Shown here: piece by piece, positions 1 through 6,122 of the stretch | Numbering within the stretch: position 1 is the stretch's first letter | Layout of the letters: every line of letters starts with the position of its first letter | From: Phycisphaerales bacterium UBA1161 | GTDB lineage: Bacteria > Planctomycetota > Phycisphaerae > Tepidisphaerales > Tepidisphaeraceae | Assembly (NCBI GenBank): GCA_002311745.1 | Contig: DBZL01000068.1 | Location: 1-6,122, forward strand | DNA: 6,122 nt | Direction of reading: 5' to 3' | Notes under the pieces: model-generated | Seen by the model: the letters and a program-made list of their open reading frames with translations, nothing else | Databases searched by the model: none | Told to the model about the DNA's origin: nothing | Made by a program: the position numbers and the translations under genes

Positions 1-2
1 AC

Positions 3-815
3 GGGTGGGTTGTTCCCTCGTTCAATTTGCCGCAACAGCCGGGGTCGGCGACGAACTACGTCGCGGGGCCGAACGTGATCATGGATGGCTGGCCGAGCAT
101 TCTGGATCGGGATGGATTCGTGTGGAGCGCGGCTCGGGACGTGGGGACGGTTTTTTACTGCCCGAACACGGTGGACATCAATGGGATGGCCAACGGGCAG
201 ACGGGAACGAATGGGGCCAATCCGCGGGGATGGATTGAATGGCCGATGGAGTTCGCGGGGCCGACGTACGGCGACAGCGATCCGCAAATCGCGGTGACCT
301 GGCCGGGGCCGGGATTCAACAAGATCATCCGCAGCAGCTATTGGATCAATGCGTACAACCCGATCGGGGGTACGGTGGCGAATATCCCGCAAAACGATCT
401 TTTTTATACGGGGTCCGTCGGTTTTGGGCCGGATGCGGCTGGAAAGTACATCGGCTTGCACAAGACCACGAACGTCAAGCACTCGTCGCTGCTGGTGGTC
501 GTGGCCGACGGGGTGTACATGGGGCGACAGTCGGTGGATCAGGTTGGAATGAAGAATTGCCGGATCGGCTATCGGCATCCCGGTCCGGGCGGGGCCAATA
601 CCGTGGCCAACGTCGGCTTCGCCGATGGGCACGCGGAGTCGTTGGCTGGAAATCAGTTCCCGTGCTCTTATGCCAAGACGTCGAGCTACGCCGGCAATCT
701 GGGGGCTACAACGCTGGCGCAGCAGGAGTCGATCAACCTGGGCGGGCCGACGGTGTACGACGATCCGGTCGGGGCGTTGCGGATTTTTATGATTAATAAT
801 CCGGGGGCGAATTGA
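3..815 (+). CDS. DUF1559 / H-X9-DG domain protein, C-terminal part (5' end outside window)
   Basis: The frame is open from the left edge (first full codon at 3) to TGA at 813-815, so about 270 C-terminal residues are seen and the true start lies upstream. A TTG at 27 is possible but unconvincing, because coding continues before it. The product resembles DUF1559 proteins: an FYCPN motif near 153-167, and near the C terminus a GYRHPGPGGAN...FADGHAES segment, with His at 576-578 and Asp-Gly at 624-629. This is the 'H-X9-DG' signature, here with 15 rather than 9 intervening residues. Family members usually start with a type IV prepilin-like N-terminal segment (processing site plus one hydrophobic helix) and are thought to be exported or surface-associated. 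That segment is outside the window and cannot be checked. The exact role is unknown for the family. The gene converges on the TPR fragment, with 66 bp between stops and no clear terminator. Family call is firm; function is not. Confidence 0.88.
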   Translation, partial: GWVVPSFNLPQQPGSATNYVAGPNVIMDGWPSILDRDGFVWSAARDVGTVFYCPNTVDINGMANGQTGTNGANPRGWIEWPMEFAGPTYGDSDPQIAVTWPGPGFNKIIRSSYWINAYNPIGGTVANIPQNDLFYTGSVGFGPDAAGKYIGLHKTTNVKHSSLLVVVADGVYMGRQSVDQVGMKNCRIGYRHPGPGGANTVANVGFADGHAESLAGNQFPCSYAKTSSYAGNLGATTLAQQESINLGGPTVYDDPVGALRIFMINNPGAN

Positions 816-881
816 ACGCCGACGGCATCGATCAAGCGAGCGCAGAAAAAAGCCGAAGCAGAATATCTCAAATGATGGTCG

Positions 882-1316
882 TCACCGTGCCGGGCGCAGG
901 TTTCGCCGAGACCTGCGGGAGAGTCGGTCAAGAAACTTCGTGAGGAGGGAGCCATACATCCCTTTTTGAAGGGATTTGGTGGCTTCGTGATCGGGGGCGA
1001 GCTTGACCATGGCATCGAGGATCAATTCAGCCGCGTCGCGGTTGCCGGTCTGCATGAAATAATCGATGGCGACATAGCTCATGGCCGTGAACTCTGTAAC
1101 GTGGAAAACGTCGCGATGCGGGTACATGAGCTTCAAGTCCCACTTGTGCTGCATGACGGCATCGGCCTGGGCGGTGTCCCCGTTTTGGAGGTGGATCGCG
1201 GCCAGATTGGTCCGTGCAAACAGATAATCGGGATGCCGCTGGTGGCACAACTTAACCATGGAATCGGACTTTTGGTGATCGCCAATGCGTTGATAGGCTG
1301 CACTTAGCCAGTTCAT
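882..1316 (-). pseudogene. TPR-like helical-repeat protein, 3' fragment truncated by the IS21 element
   Basis: On the - strand, 144 codons run from an ATG at 1316-1314 to TGA at 884-882. The ATG lies exactly at the IS21 border, so it is more likely an internal Met of a longer gene than a true start, and no Shine-Dalgarno sequence precedes it inside the IS end. The protein looks like paired helices of tetratricopeptide type. Unit one covers residues 1-30 (NWLSAAYQRIGDHQKSD), unit two about 31-55 (PDYLFARTNLAAIHLQNGDTAQAD), and a further pair about 74-110 (AMSYVAIDYFMQTGNRDAAELILDAMVKLAPDH). Each carries the small/aromatic spacing and G-D/N turn of TPRs. A basic tail (RLSRRSRRNLRPAR) follows. 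TPR proteins are scaffolds for protein contacts; the partner is unknown. The open frame continues upstream through the IS end, but those codons are transposon sequence. The missing 5' part is not found on the far side of the IS. I infer a dead fragment. Confidence 0.72.
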
Positions 1317-1370
1317 TGTCGCGGGGCGCGCCAAAACCAGCCAGCGCGGGGCGCTCAAAACCGGCCAGTG
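1317..1370. repeat. IS21 left terminal repeats (downstream of istB), two copies
   Basis: Two copies of the terminal motif in the same orientation: GGCGCGCCAAAACCAGCCAG at 1325-1344 and GGCGCTCAAAACCGGCCAG at 1350-1368, 25 bp apart. The outer copy has A where the consensus has G (ACCAGCC against ACCGGCC); the inner one has T in place of a G in the GCGC run. They are inverted relative to the copies at 3954-3996. In IS21 elements such repeats are the transposase (IstA) binding sites. That function is inferred from the family. Confidence 0.85.
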
Positions 1371-1437
1371 CTTTGACGATGCATATACCTCATCCGTTTG
1401 ATTCCATGCAACTTTCTGTTGAGTTATCGGCCCTGAA

Positions 1438-2298
1438 TCAGGACGCCTGATCGGCGGGAACCTCAGCAACAGAAGATACCGTGCTTTCTGCCACGGTGTC
1501 TTCCGGAGGGGACAGCCCTTCATCGCCGCCGGTACTCCGGCGTCCTCGATTTGAATTAGTTCTCGTCTCGGCGCCGCCATGCCGCAGGCGATAGCTCTTG
1601 CCGGTGATGTTGATGAGGGTGGCGTGCTGGAGGAAGCGGTCCAGGATCGCCGTGGCCGCGGGTAGGTCACCAATCAGCTTGGCCCAGTCTTCCAGCGGCC
1701 GGTTGGAGGTCATCATCGTCGAGCGGTTCTCGTGGCGGCGCATGATGATCTCCAGCAGGCATTCCCCGGAGCGGCGTGGAAGCTGTCTCATTCCCATGTC
1801 GTCAATGATGAGCAGGTCGGGCTTGAGATAACGATTCAGTGTTTTGTCTTGCTGGCCGAGTTCGTCGTCGCCGAGGAAGTCGCGGGCCAGGTCGAAGATG
1901 GAACGGTACAGGACCAGGTAGCCGGCTTTGATCGCCTGATGTCCGATGGCTTGAACCAAAAACGTTTTGCCGACGCCCGGTGGACCCAGCAGCAAAACAT
2001 CCGCTTTCTCCCGGATGAACTGACAGCCGGCCAGATCGTGGATCTGCTTACGCTTGATCGACGGGTTAAAGGAGAAGTCGAACTCGTCGAGGTTTTTAAC
2101 TTCGCTGAACAGGGCGGATTTGACGCGGCGGCCGATCAATCGGCTGGACCGCACGTTCAGCTCGTCCTGAAGAATCAATTCCAGGAACTCGGCGTGATCG
2201 AGCCGGTTGCCCGATGCCTCGCTCAAACGGACTTCAAGGCTTTGGGCCAAACCCGAAAGTCGAAGCTGTTTGAGCGTCTGAATCAATGAAGGTCTCAT
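1438..2298 (-). CDS. istB: IS21 transposition helper ATPase IstB
   Basis: This 286-aa protein is an AAA+ ATPase that works with IstA in IS21 transposition, binding target DNA and stimulating the transposase. Seen in the sequence: an N-terminal helical region (residues 1-100), Walker A GPPGVGKT at 105-112, Walker B LLIIDDMG at 162-169, a sensor-1-like TSNR at 197-200, an ILDRF arginine-finger-type motif at 218-222, and the GKSYRLR end of the conserved domain at 233-239. The start is ATG at 2298, set by a strong AGGAGT ribosome binding site 7 nt upstream. It overlaps the istA stop as ATGA, which suggests translational coupling. A frame extending upstream to 2616 is only istA sequence in another register. 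After the usual end of the family, about 45 residues continue as a polar tail rich in Gly, Ser, Thr and acidic residues (242-286), making it longer than typical IstB proteins of about 250-265 aa. Identity is very sure. Confidence 0.96.
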   Translation of the reverse strand: MRPSLIQTLKQLRLSGLAQSLEVRLSEASGNRLDHAEFLELILQDELNVRSSRLIGRRVKSALFSEVKNLDEFDFSFNPSIKRKQIHDLAGCQFIREKADVLLLGPPGVGKTFLVQAIGHQAIKAGYLVLYRSIFDLARDFLGDDELGQQDKTLNRYLKPDLLIIDDMGMRQLPRRSGECLLEIIMRRHENRSTMMTSNRPLEDWAKLIGDLPAATAILDRFLQHATLINITGKSYRLRHGGAETRTNSNRGRRSTGGDEGLSPPEDTVAESTVSSVAEVPADQAS

Positions 2299-3887
2299 GG
2301 GGTGGACTCCTGTAAAGAGGATGCGGAAGGCAAAGCTTCCGCTTGGGTAATAGCCTGACGCACGAACTGTCCGTAATCGTCCAGGCTCCGAATGATCGTG
2401 TGCTCCTGGAGGAACTCGAAGTTTTGCTGGATGGCCGGCGGATTCTGCCGCTCGATCAGTTGCCGCAAAGAACGCAGGTGATACGCCCCGTGTCCTTGGG
2501 CGATCTGGCAGGCGTGCCCGATCTGATCGCGGCGGTGCTTGTTCGTCAGAGACAACAAGCCCATCAGCACGCGCACGCCTTCGATGCCGCGATTCTGCAG
2601 CATGGATTGCGCCCATTGCGTGGCGTGCGGGCCGATGGATTCGATGCGGCGTAGCAGCCAGGCCGTTCCGCGCTCGATGCCACTGATCTTCTCGGGAACG
2701 ATGTGGACCGGCAGCGTGGAGAACGTTCCCGGCGGGCGCTGCGCGTGCATGGCGATCGGACGCATCTTCTGATCCAACAGCCGCACTGTCCGCCCATCCC
2801 AGCGCGCCCAGACCCGCTGACCCAAAAACTCCGGTGGCACGGAGTAGTAGGCGCCCTTGATCTCCACGTGCCCATCACGATGCACGCTTCTGAGAGCTTC
2901 CTGGAACAGGTCGAACCGGCAAGCGGGCATCGGCAGCAGCGCCGCCTTCTCCGCTTGCTCAAAGACTTCCTTCACCTGCCGGCGCGTCGTACCGTGGATG
3001 CGGGTGTCGGCGACGGTTGCCTCCCAGGTCTGCAGATGCCGGTTCTGGTCGGCCAGCGAAGCAAATCTGCGCCCCTTGAGGGCATTGCTCTTCACGTAGC
3101 CGATGCCGCGCTCGATCTTTCCTTTATGCCGGGGCGTGTAGGGCTTGGTGGGCAGGACGGCGACCCCGTAGTGTTCGGCGAAGGAGCGCACCTTGGGGCA
3201 AAGCTCCGGGTCGAACCAGTCCGCACGACTCACCGCCGCACGGAGATTGTCGATCACCAGCGTCCGCGGCACGCCGCCGAACCAGGCGAAGGCATTCTCC
3301 AAAGAGCGTAAAAAATCGTCGGTGGTTTGACGATGCACCGCCTCGGCGTATCCCTTGCGGCTGTGGGACAGCACGATCCGAAACACCCAGGTGGTCTTGC
3401 GTCTGCCATCAGGTCCGACGATGGGCGCGCCCCGGCCAAAATCGACTTGCGCCTCGGCGCCTGGCTCGCATTCCATCCGCCGGAACGGCGCCGGCATGGT
3501 GGCCGTCAACTTCTTGACCAGCCGTCGAACGCTGTAATAGCTGCCGGTATAGCCGTGATCGCCGCACAGGTCCTGATAAATCCGCTGGGCGGTCAGCCCC
3601 GCCTCCAGCTTCTGGACAATCACCTCACGCCAGGCACTGGCGGCGCTGACAAACCCGACGGGCGCTAGGGCAGAGCCGATGGGCGCGCCTCCGGAGCCGA
3701 TGGGCGCGCTGGCCGGTTTTGAATTGTCTTGGGGCAACAGGGCGGAGGCAAAGCCTACCGCGCGAAGATGCCGTCCGACCGTCTCCCGGTGAACGCCGAG
3801 GTGCCGGGCAATGTGCCGGTTGGACCAGCCGCCTCGCGCAAGTGCCAGAATCGCTTGTACTTCCGCCATCTTGAGTTGATTCGCCAT
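2295..3887 (-). CDS. istA: IS21 transposase IstA (DDE integrase)
   Basis: From ATG at 3887 this is a 530-aa transposase that binds the terminal repeats and catalyses strand cleavage and transfer, with IstB as partner. Domain order: an N-terminal helix-turn-helix at about 4-45 (LKMAEVQAILALARGGWSNRHIARHLGVHRETV pattern), a flexible linker with repeated APIGS heptads at about 58-80, an RNase H-fold core at about 140-280, and a C-terminal part containing HVEIKGAYYSVPPEFLGQRV. The DDE triad is visible as Asp149 (AQVDFG), Asp213 (VIDNLR) and Glu259 (KGKIERG). The ATG start has GGAGG 11 nt upstream. A TTG at 3935 would add 16 residues and cannot be excluded, but the helix-turn-helix starts after the ATG. 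The stop TGA at 2297-2295 overlaps the istB ATG. Length fits the family and no catalytic residue is missing. A long open frame on the opposite strand (2703-3311) is a shadow caused by GC-rich codons. Confidence 0.96.
   Translation of the reverse strand: MANQLKMAEVQAILALARGGWSNRHIARHLGVHRETVGRHLRAVGFASALLPQDNSKPASAPIGSGGAPIGSALAPVGFVSAASAWREVIVQKLEAGLTAQRIYQDLCGDHGYTGSYYSVRRLVKKLTATMPAPFRRMECEPGAEAQVDFGRGAPIVGPDGRRKTTWVFRIVLSHSRKGYAEAVHRQTTDDFLRSLENAFAWFGGVPRTLVIDNLRAAVSRADWFDPELCPKVRSFAEHYGVAVLPTKPYTPRHKGKIERGIGYVKSNALKGRRFASLADQNRHLQTWEATVADTRIHGTTRRQVKEVFEQAEKAALLPMPACRFDLFQEALRSVHRDGHVEIKGAYYSVPPEFLGQRVWARWDGRTVRLLDQKMRPIAMHAQRPPGTFSTLPVHIVPEKISGIERGTAWLLRRIESIGPHATQWAQSMLQNRGIEGVRVLMGLLSLTNKHRRDQIGHACQIAQGHGAYHLRSLRQLIERQNPPAIQQNFEFLQEHTIIRSLDDYGQFVRQAITQAEALPSASSLQESTP
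2306..2311 (-). promoter_or_regulatory. Ribosome binding site of istB, inside the end of istA
   Basis: On the - strand AGGAGT lies 7 nt before the ATG at 2298-2296. It is a strong Shine-Dalgarno match embedded in the last codons of istA. It fixes the istB start and, with the ATGA overlap, would support reinitiation by ribosomes finishing istA. Confidence 0.8.
3652..3714. repeat. Tandem 21-bp repeat encoding APIGS heptads in the istA linker
   Basis: Three units start at 3652, 3673 and 3694, exactly 21 bp (7 codons) apart. The last two share 16 identical bases (GAGCCGATGGGCGCGC); the first is degenerate (AACCCGACGGGCGC). On the - strand they encode SAPIGSG, GAPIGSA and LAPVGFV. The repeat falls between the helix-turn-helix and the catalytic core, so unit number may vary between copies of the element without breaking the frame. 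Confidence 0.8.
3710..3721. repeat. Internal copy of the IS21 terminal-repeat core
   Basis: TGGCCGGTTTTG here is identical over 12 bases to the core of both right-end terminal repeats (3954-3965 and 3979-3990) and has the same orientation. It lies inside istA and directly follows the 21-bp tandem repeats, whose GGGCGCGC resembles the other half of the terminal motif. The match is certain; a role as an extra IstA binding site is speculative. Confidence 0.5.
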
Positions 3888-3953
3888 CGCACCATTCGCC
3901 TCCGGCGAGAGCCGAAAGCCAACGGTAATGGACAAATCTCCAGTTCCTCAAAA

Positions 3954-4004
3954 TGGCCGGTTTTGGCGCGCCCATCACTGGCCGGTTTTGCGCGCCCGCT
4001 GACA
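3954..4004. repeat. IS21 right terminal repeats (upstream of istA), two copies
   Basis: Inner copy TGGCCGGTTTTGGCGCGCC at 3954-3972 and outer copy TGGCCGGTTTTGCGCGCC at 3979-3996, again 25 bp apart, followed by the tip GCTGACA. They are the inverted counterparts of 1325-1344 and 1350-1368. The outer copy lacks one G relative to the inner one. The region also precedes istA and would contain its promoter, but I cannot point to convincing -35 and -10 boxes. Confidence 0.85.
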
Positions 4005-4006
4005 CA

Positions 4007-4219
4007 ATTTCAGCCCGTCCATTCTTGGACGCGGATTTCCGCGTCGAGAAATGCGGACATTTCAAAGCCGTTGAGGAGTGGGCAACCAGGCTCAGGAACG
4101 ACCGGGAAGATGCCGACGCGGTAATCACGGTGGACGGCATGCCGGCACATCTGAAATTGAAATCCAACGCGAAGAAAATGTACCGCGTTATCGCCGCTGC
4201 TGCGGCACCAGCGGTTTGA
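4007..4219 (+). pseudogene. 3' remnant of an unrecognised gene, cut by the IS21 right border
   Basis: About 70 codons run in frame from the IS21 border to TGA at 4217-4219. The peptide (FLDADFRVEKCGHFKAVEEWATRLRNDREDADAVITVDGMPAHLKLKSNAKKMYRVIAAAAAPAV) has a natural-looking composition, with charged amphipathic stretches, GC-rich third positions and an Ala-rich C terminus. No start codon lies outside the IS: the frame is open into the IS end and its nearest ATG (3953) is transposon sequence. I do not recognise the family. It points away from the IS on the + strand, while the TPR fragment on the other side points away on the - strand, so the two cannot be halves of one gene. It could be chance open frame, since it is short. 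Confidence 0.4.
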
Positions 4220-4388
4220 TCTGCCGTGACCGATTGGCCAACCACATTGTGAACGCTACCCGAACAGCATCTTTTTCTGATTACGACGGGATATCCTGCA
4301 TCGCGCGGGCCCGTAAGGTATTTCACCTATGCTGTAAACAGGACGTCTCCGGATAGACGCCTGATCAGTCGTCGACTTTGCTTATATC

Positions 4389-5006
4389 ATGCAACGCCTA
4401 TCTGCAATTTCGATCTGTCTTCTTATGGCGCTGCTCGTTGGATGCGTCAAATGGAAGCAAAATGTCGTGGTCGATGGTGTGCCATTTCAGACCGCCACCG
4501 TCGATGCCAATGGGTTTGTGAGTGGGTACATCTCGGCGGACACGGCGATCGGTGGGCGGCCATGTCGGGCAGGGTGGGTGCATTTACATCCCAACGGCAC
4601 GCTTGCGGGGTTCACTGCCGGACAGGACATCGTGCTTGACCGCTTTACTATTCCAGCCGGAACGTGGGTGCACCAGAATCCGCAAGGCATCGTTACGGTC
4701 TGCGCCTTCCCCCGAAACGTGGAAATCCAGGGGTACATTTGCCGTGGTGGCGTTGGTGGTTCTGAGGGTGTCCAGGCGGCGTTTTATCCCGATGGCGCCC
4801 TCAAGCAATTCTTTGCGCCTCTGCCCGTAACAATTGACGGAATTCCCTGCGATTCAAGCCTGTTTCAACGGGGTATTGAGTTATACGAAAACGGCCATCT
4901 CAAAAGCGGCACGCTCGCCAGCGATGTCACCATCGATCGCCAAATCCACCACCAAGGCGAGCGCATCCATCTCACGCCCGATGCACATCTGGCCGCTAAG
5001 GATTGA
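4389..5006 (+). CDS. Lipoprotein with six short repeat units, unknown function
   Basis: This 205-aa protein begins with a short lipoprotein signal peptide: Arg3, a hydrophobic stretch at 4-17, and the lipobox LLVGC at 15-19, so Cys19 would be lipidated and the mature protein anchored in a membrane facing the periplasm or outside. The rest is a chain of about six beta-rich units of 28-36 residues. Each has a turn of the form PNG/PDG/ENG (Gly or equivalent at 42, 70, 100, 136, 169, 199) followed by a hydrophobic strand, and several open with I-x-G-x-P/I-C (Cys59, Cys118, Cys154). The pattern recalls MORN/YwqK-type 'NG-L-x-x-G' repeats without clearly matching them. No catalytic motif is seen. 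The start is ATG at 4389, chosen because the signal peptide starts there; no good Shine-Dalgarno sequence precedes it. No gene or recognisable promoter is seen in 4220-4388. It stands alone between an IS21 and an IS66 element and appears intact. Confidence 0.82.
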   Translation: MQRLSAISICLLMALLVGCVKWKQNVVVDGVPFQTATVDANGFVSGYISADTAIGGRPCRAGWVHLHPNGTLAGFTAGQDIVLDRFTIPAGTWVHQNPQGIVTVCAFPRNVEIQGYICRGGVGGSEGVQAAFYPDGALKQFFAPLPVTIDGIPCDSSLFQRGIELYENGHLKSGTLASDVTIDRQIHHQGERIHLTPDAHLAAKD

Positions 5007-5106
5007 TTGGCCGGAAAATGCCGGTTCTCAATCGACCGCCCATTATCGATCAGTTTCTTTGCAAACTCTACGAGAAACGCATCCCTTACCGGATGATCGC
5101 TCGCGC

Positions 5107-6122
5107 CTAGCTTGCGTGATGAGCATTCGGCGCCGCCCGCTGCTCGGCCATCAGGTCGCGCTTCCAGACGTCGGGCAGGTAATTTTGCAATTCTTCCGGC
5201 GGCAGATCCGGCAAGTGGGCCAGCACGCTACGCAGGTAAAATTGCACGTCGATCTCGTGACGCTGGGCGCTGGCAATCAGCGACCATAGGATCGCGTGGT
5301 TCTGGGCGGATTCGTCATGCCCAGAGAACAGCCAATTCTTACGACCGATGGCCACGCGCCGCAGGGCGCGTTCGGCCACATTGTTGTCTATGCTCAGGCG
5401 AGGATCGGTCGTGTACACCACCAGCGCTTGCCACTGGTTCAGCGTGTAGCCGATGGCCTGGGCGATGGGACTCCTGGGCAACACTTGAGCCTGTTGCTCG
5501 GTGAGCCACAAGCGGATTTGCTCCAAGATCGGTCTGGATTGCGATTGCCGTAAAATCTGGCGAGTTGGCGCATCGCGCTCGGTGGCTTCTTTCTCCACCA
5601 CGTACAACCGGCGGATCATCTCCAACATCCAAACGGATCGCGCGGGGTCCGATTCCTGGGCGTCGAAGTATTTGCGTCGAGTGTGAGCCCAACAGGCGAC
5701 TTCCTTCACATCGCCTCGCGCGTACAGCTTGTCATAGCCAGCGTAGGCGTCGGCCTGAAGGAACCCCCGCCATTTCCCCAGCCATCCCAGCGGCCCTTGC
5801 GCCGAGCGCGTTGGCGTGAAGTCGTAGACAATATAAGGATGGTGTTCGTCCCCGACATACGTCCACAACCGTCCTTGCCGGCAGTGCCCTTCGTGCTGGA
5901 TCGGCACGGTTGTGTCATCCGTGTGCAGGACGGCGCTTTGGCGAACGCGGTTGCATAGCAGTTCATAAGGGGCTGGACCACCCGCGCCGCCGCCGCGATC
6001 CAGCCGCACAGCGTCGAGCGATCGATGTTTACTCGCTGGCGGGCGAATATCTGTTCCAGACGGTACAGCGGCAGATGGTCCGCCATCTTGCTGGTCACCA
6101 CATACGCCAGGAGTCCCGGACC
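5107..6122 (-). mobile_element. IS66-family element, partial (extends beyond right edge)
   Basis: Only the tnpC end of an IS66-family element is present. The accessory genes tnpA and tnpB and the other terminal repeat would lie beyond 6122. The inner border must fall between the lipoprotein stop (5006) and the tnpC stop (5109), but I cannot place it: no GTAA-type tip is seen in 5007-5106 and there is no second end to compare. The listed start is therefore the transposase stop, not the element end. Confidence 0.7.
5107..6122 (-). pseudogene. tnpC: IS66 transposase TnpC, frameshifted and 5'-incomplete
   Basis: Two - strand frames together give the C-terminal two thirds of an IS66 transposase. 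The first enters at the right edge (GPGLLAYVVTSKMADHLPLYR...IDRSTLCGWIAAAARVVQPL) and reads to about 5967. The second continues as YELLCNRVRQSAVLHTDDTTVPI to TAG at 5109-5107. The joint lies in CAGCCCCTTATGAAC (5975-5961): family sequences read Q-P-L-Y-E-L, which needs one more base, such as CTTTAT. Catalytic residues of the DDE core are visible in HTDDTTVP, QADAYAGYDKLY and NNVAERALR, and the C-terminal domain (SLIASAQRHEIDVQFYLRSVLAHLP...LLPDVW-like) is complete. The N-terminal zinc-finger part is outside the window. The frameshift would stop translation at 5706, before most of the core. A sequencing error at the homopolymer is the main alternative to a real mutation. An ATG-less restart at 6009 (GTG) would miss the upstream domain. 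Confidence 0.9.

Larger units (their letters stand above)
1317..4004 (-). mobile_element. IS21-family insertion sequence, complete (istA-istB)
   Basis: The element spans about 2.69 kb, slightly long for the family (usually about 2-2.5 kb). It begins TGTC at 1317 and ends GACA at 4004, giving imperfect inverted ends that read TGTCGCGGGGCGCGCC at the left and TGTCAGCGGGCGCGC at the right. Each end carries a second copy of the terminal motif 25 bp further in. Multiple terminal repeats with TG...CA tips are the IS21 hallmark. Inside are istA then istB on the - strand, with overlapping stop and start, the standard IS21 order. Both proteins keep their catalytic motifs, so the element looks potentially active. 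IS21 elements normally make a 4-8 bp target duplication. The bases outside the left tip (GTTCAT) and the right tip (CAATTT) do not match, and both flanks are gene fragments, so the borders look rearranged. The outermost bases could be misplaced by one or two. Confidence 0.9.

Noticed and set aside
895..917. Seven-base inverted repeat CGCAGGT ... ACCTGCG with a 9-nt loop
   Set aside because: It sits within the last codons of the TPR fragment and has no T-run on either strand. It could be coincidence in GC-rich coding DNA.
1732..2289. Long + strand open frame (185 codons) opposite istB
   Set aside because: Same reason: antisense to the IstB Walker A and B region, no domain and no ribosome binding site of note.
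2703..3311. Long + strand open frame (202 codons) opposite istA
   Set aside because: It lies wholly antisense to a clear transposase with intact catalytic motifs, its peptide has no recognisable domain, and such frames are common opposite GC-rich genes.
3625..4326. - strand open frame crossing the IS21 right border, considered as the missing 5' part of the TPR gene
   Set aside because: The peptide from 4326 to the border shows no helical repeat pattern and has the composition of non-coding frame. The rest is istA in another register.
5009..5026. Possible hairpin terminator just after the lipoprotein stop (GGCCGG ... CCGGTT)
   Set aside because: Only four perfect pairs plus two G-T wobbles, and no T-run follows.
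4834..5289. + strand open frame spanning the lipoprotein end and the IS66 transposase end
   Set aside because: It overlaps two well-supported genes out of frame or antisense, and its peptide has no recognisable features.
5955..5980. Programmed -1 frameshift as the explanation for the split IS66 transposase
   Set aside because: The zero-frame codons CAG CCC CTT ATG do not make an X-XXY-YYZ slippery heptamer, and IS66 tnpC is not known to need frameshifting. A one-base loss is simpler.
1..6122. CRISPR array, tRNA, rRNA, toxin-antitoxin or defence-system genes
   Set aside because: No regularly spaced direct repeats, cloverleaf-like sequence or recognisable protein of those kinds was found on either strand.

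Overview
The window looks like an insertion-sequence-rich accessory stretch of a planctomycete chromosome, or a close relative in the PVC group. The main clue is the 5'-truncated gene at the left edge, which carries the DUF1559 / 'prepilin-type processing-associated H-X9-DG' C-terminal domain, a family greatly expanded in Planctomycetes. Moderately high GC, a small repeat-containing lipoprotein and the IS21 and IS66 elements fit that, but the assignment rests mostly on the one DUF1559 gene.

Layout from left to right. (1) 3-815, + strand: the C-terminal ~270 residues of a DUF1559 pseudopilin-like protein. (2) 882-1316, - strand: the C-terminal part of a TPR-like helical-repeat protein, converging on the DUF1559 gene and cut at its 5' side exactly where an insertion sequence begins. 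(3) 1317-4004: a structurally complete IS21-family element of about 2.69 kb. It has two 18-20 bp terminal repeats at each end and - strand istA (DDE transposase) and istB (AAA+ helper ATPase), which overlap by the ATGA stop/start arrangement. (4) 4007-4219, + strand: a probable 3' remnant of another gene, also cut at the IS21 border. (5) 4389-5006, + strand: an intact lipoprotein of 205 aa built from about six short repeat units. (6) 5107-6122, - strand: an IS66-family transposase (TnpC) that runs off the right edge and carries a one-base frameshift near 5967.

How the parts relate. IstA and IstB would act together to move the IS21 element, and nothing in them looks disabled. There is no obvious target-site duplication around the element, and both flanks begin inside different, oppositely oriented gene fragments. 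This suggests IS-mediated deletion or rearrangement rather than a simple insertion. The lipoprotein is the only intact non-transposon gene wholly inside the window and sits between the two elements. I see no CRISPR array, RNA gene, defence cassette or other multi-gene system. The points worth a second look are the IS21 border structure, an internal copy of the IS21 terminal-repeat core next to a heptad-encoding repeat in istA, the long IstB tail, the modular lipoprotein and the frameshifted IS66 transposase.
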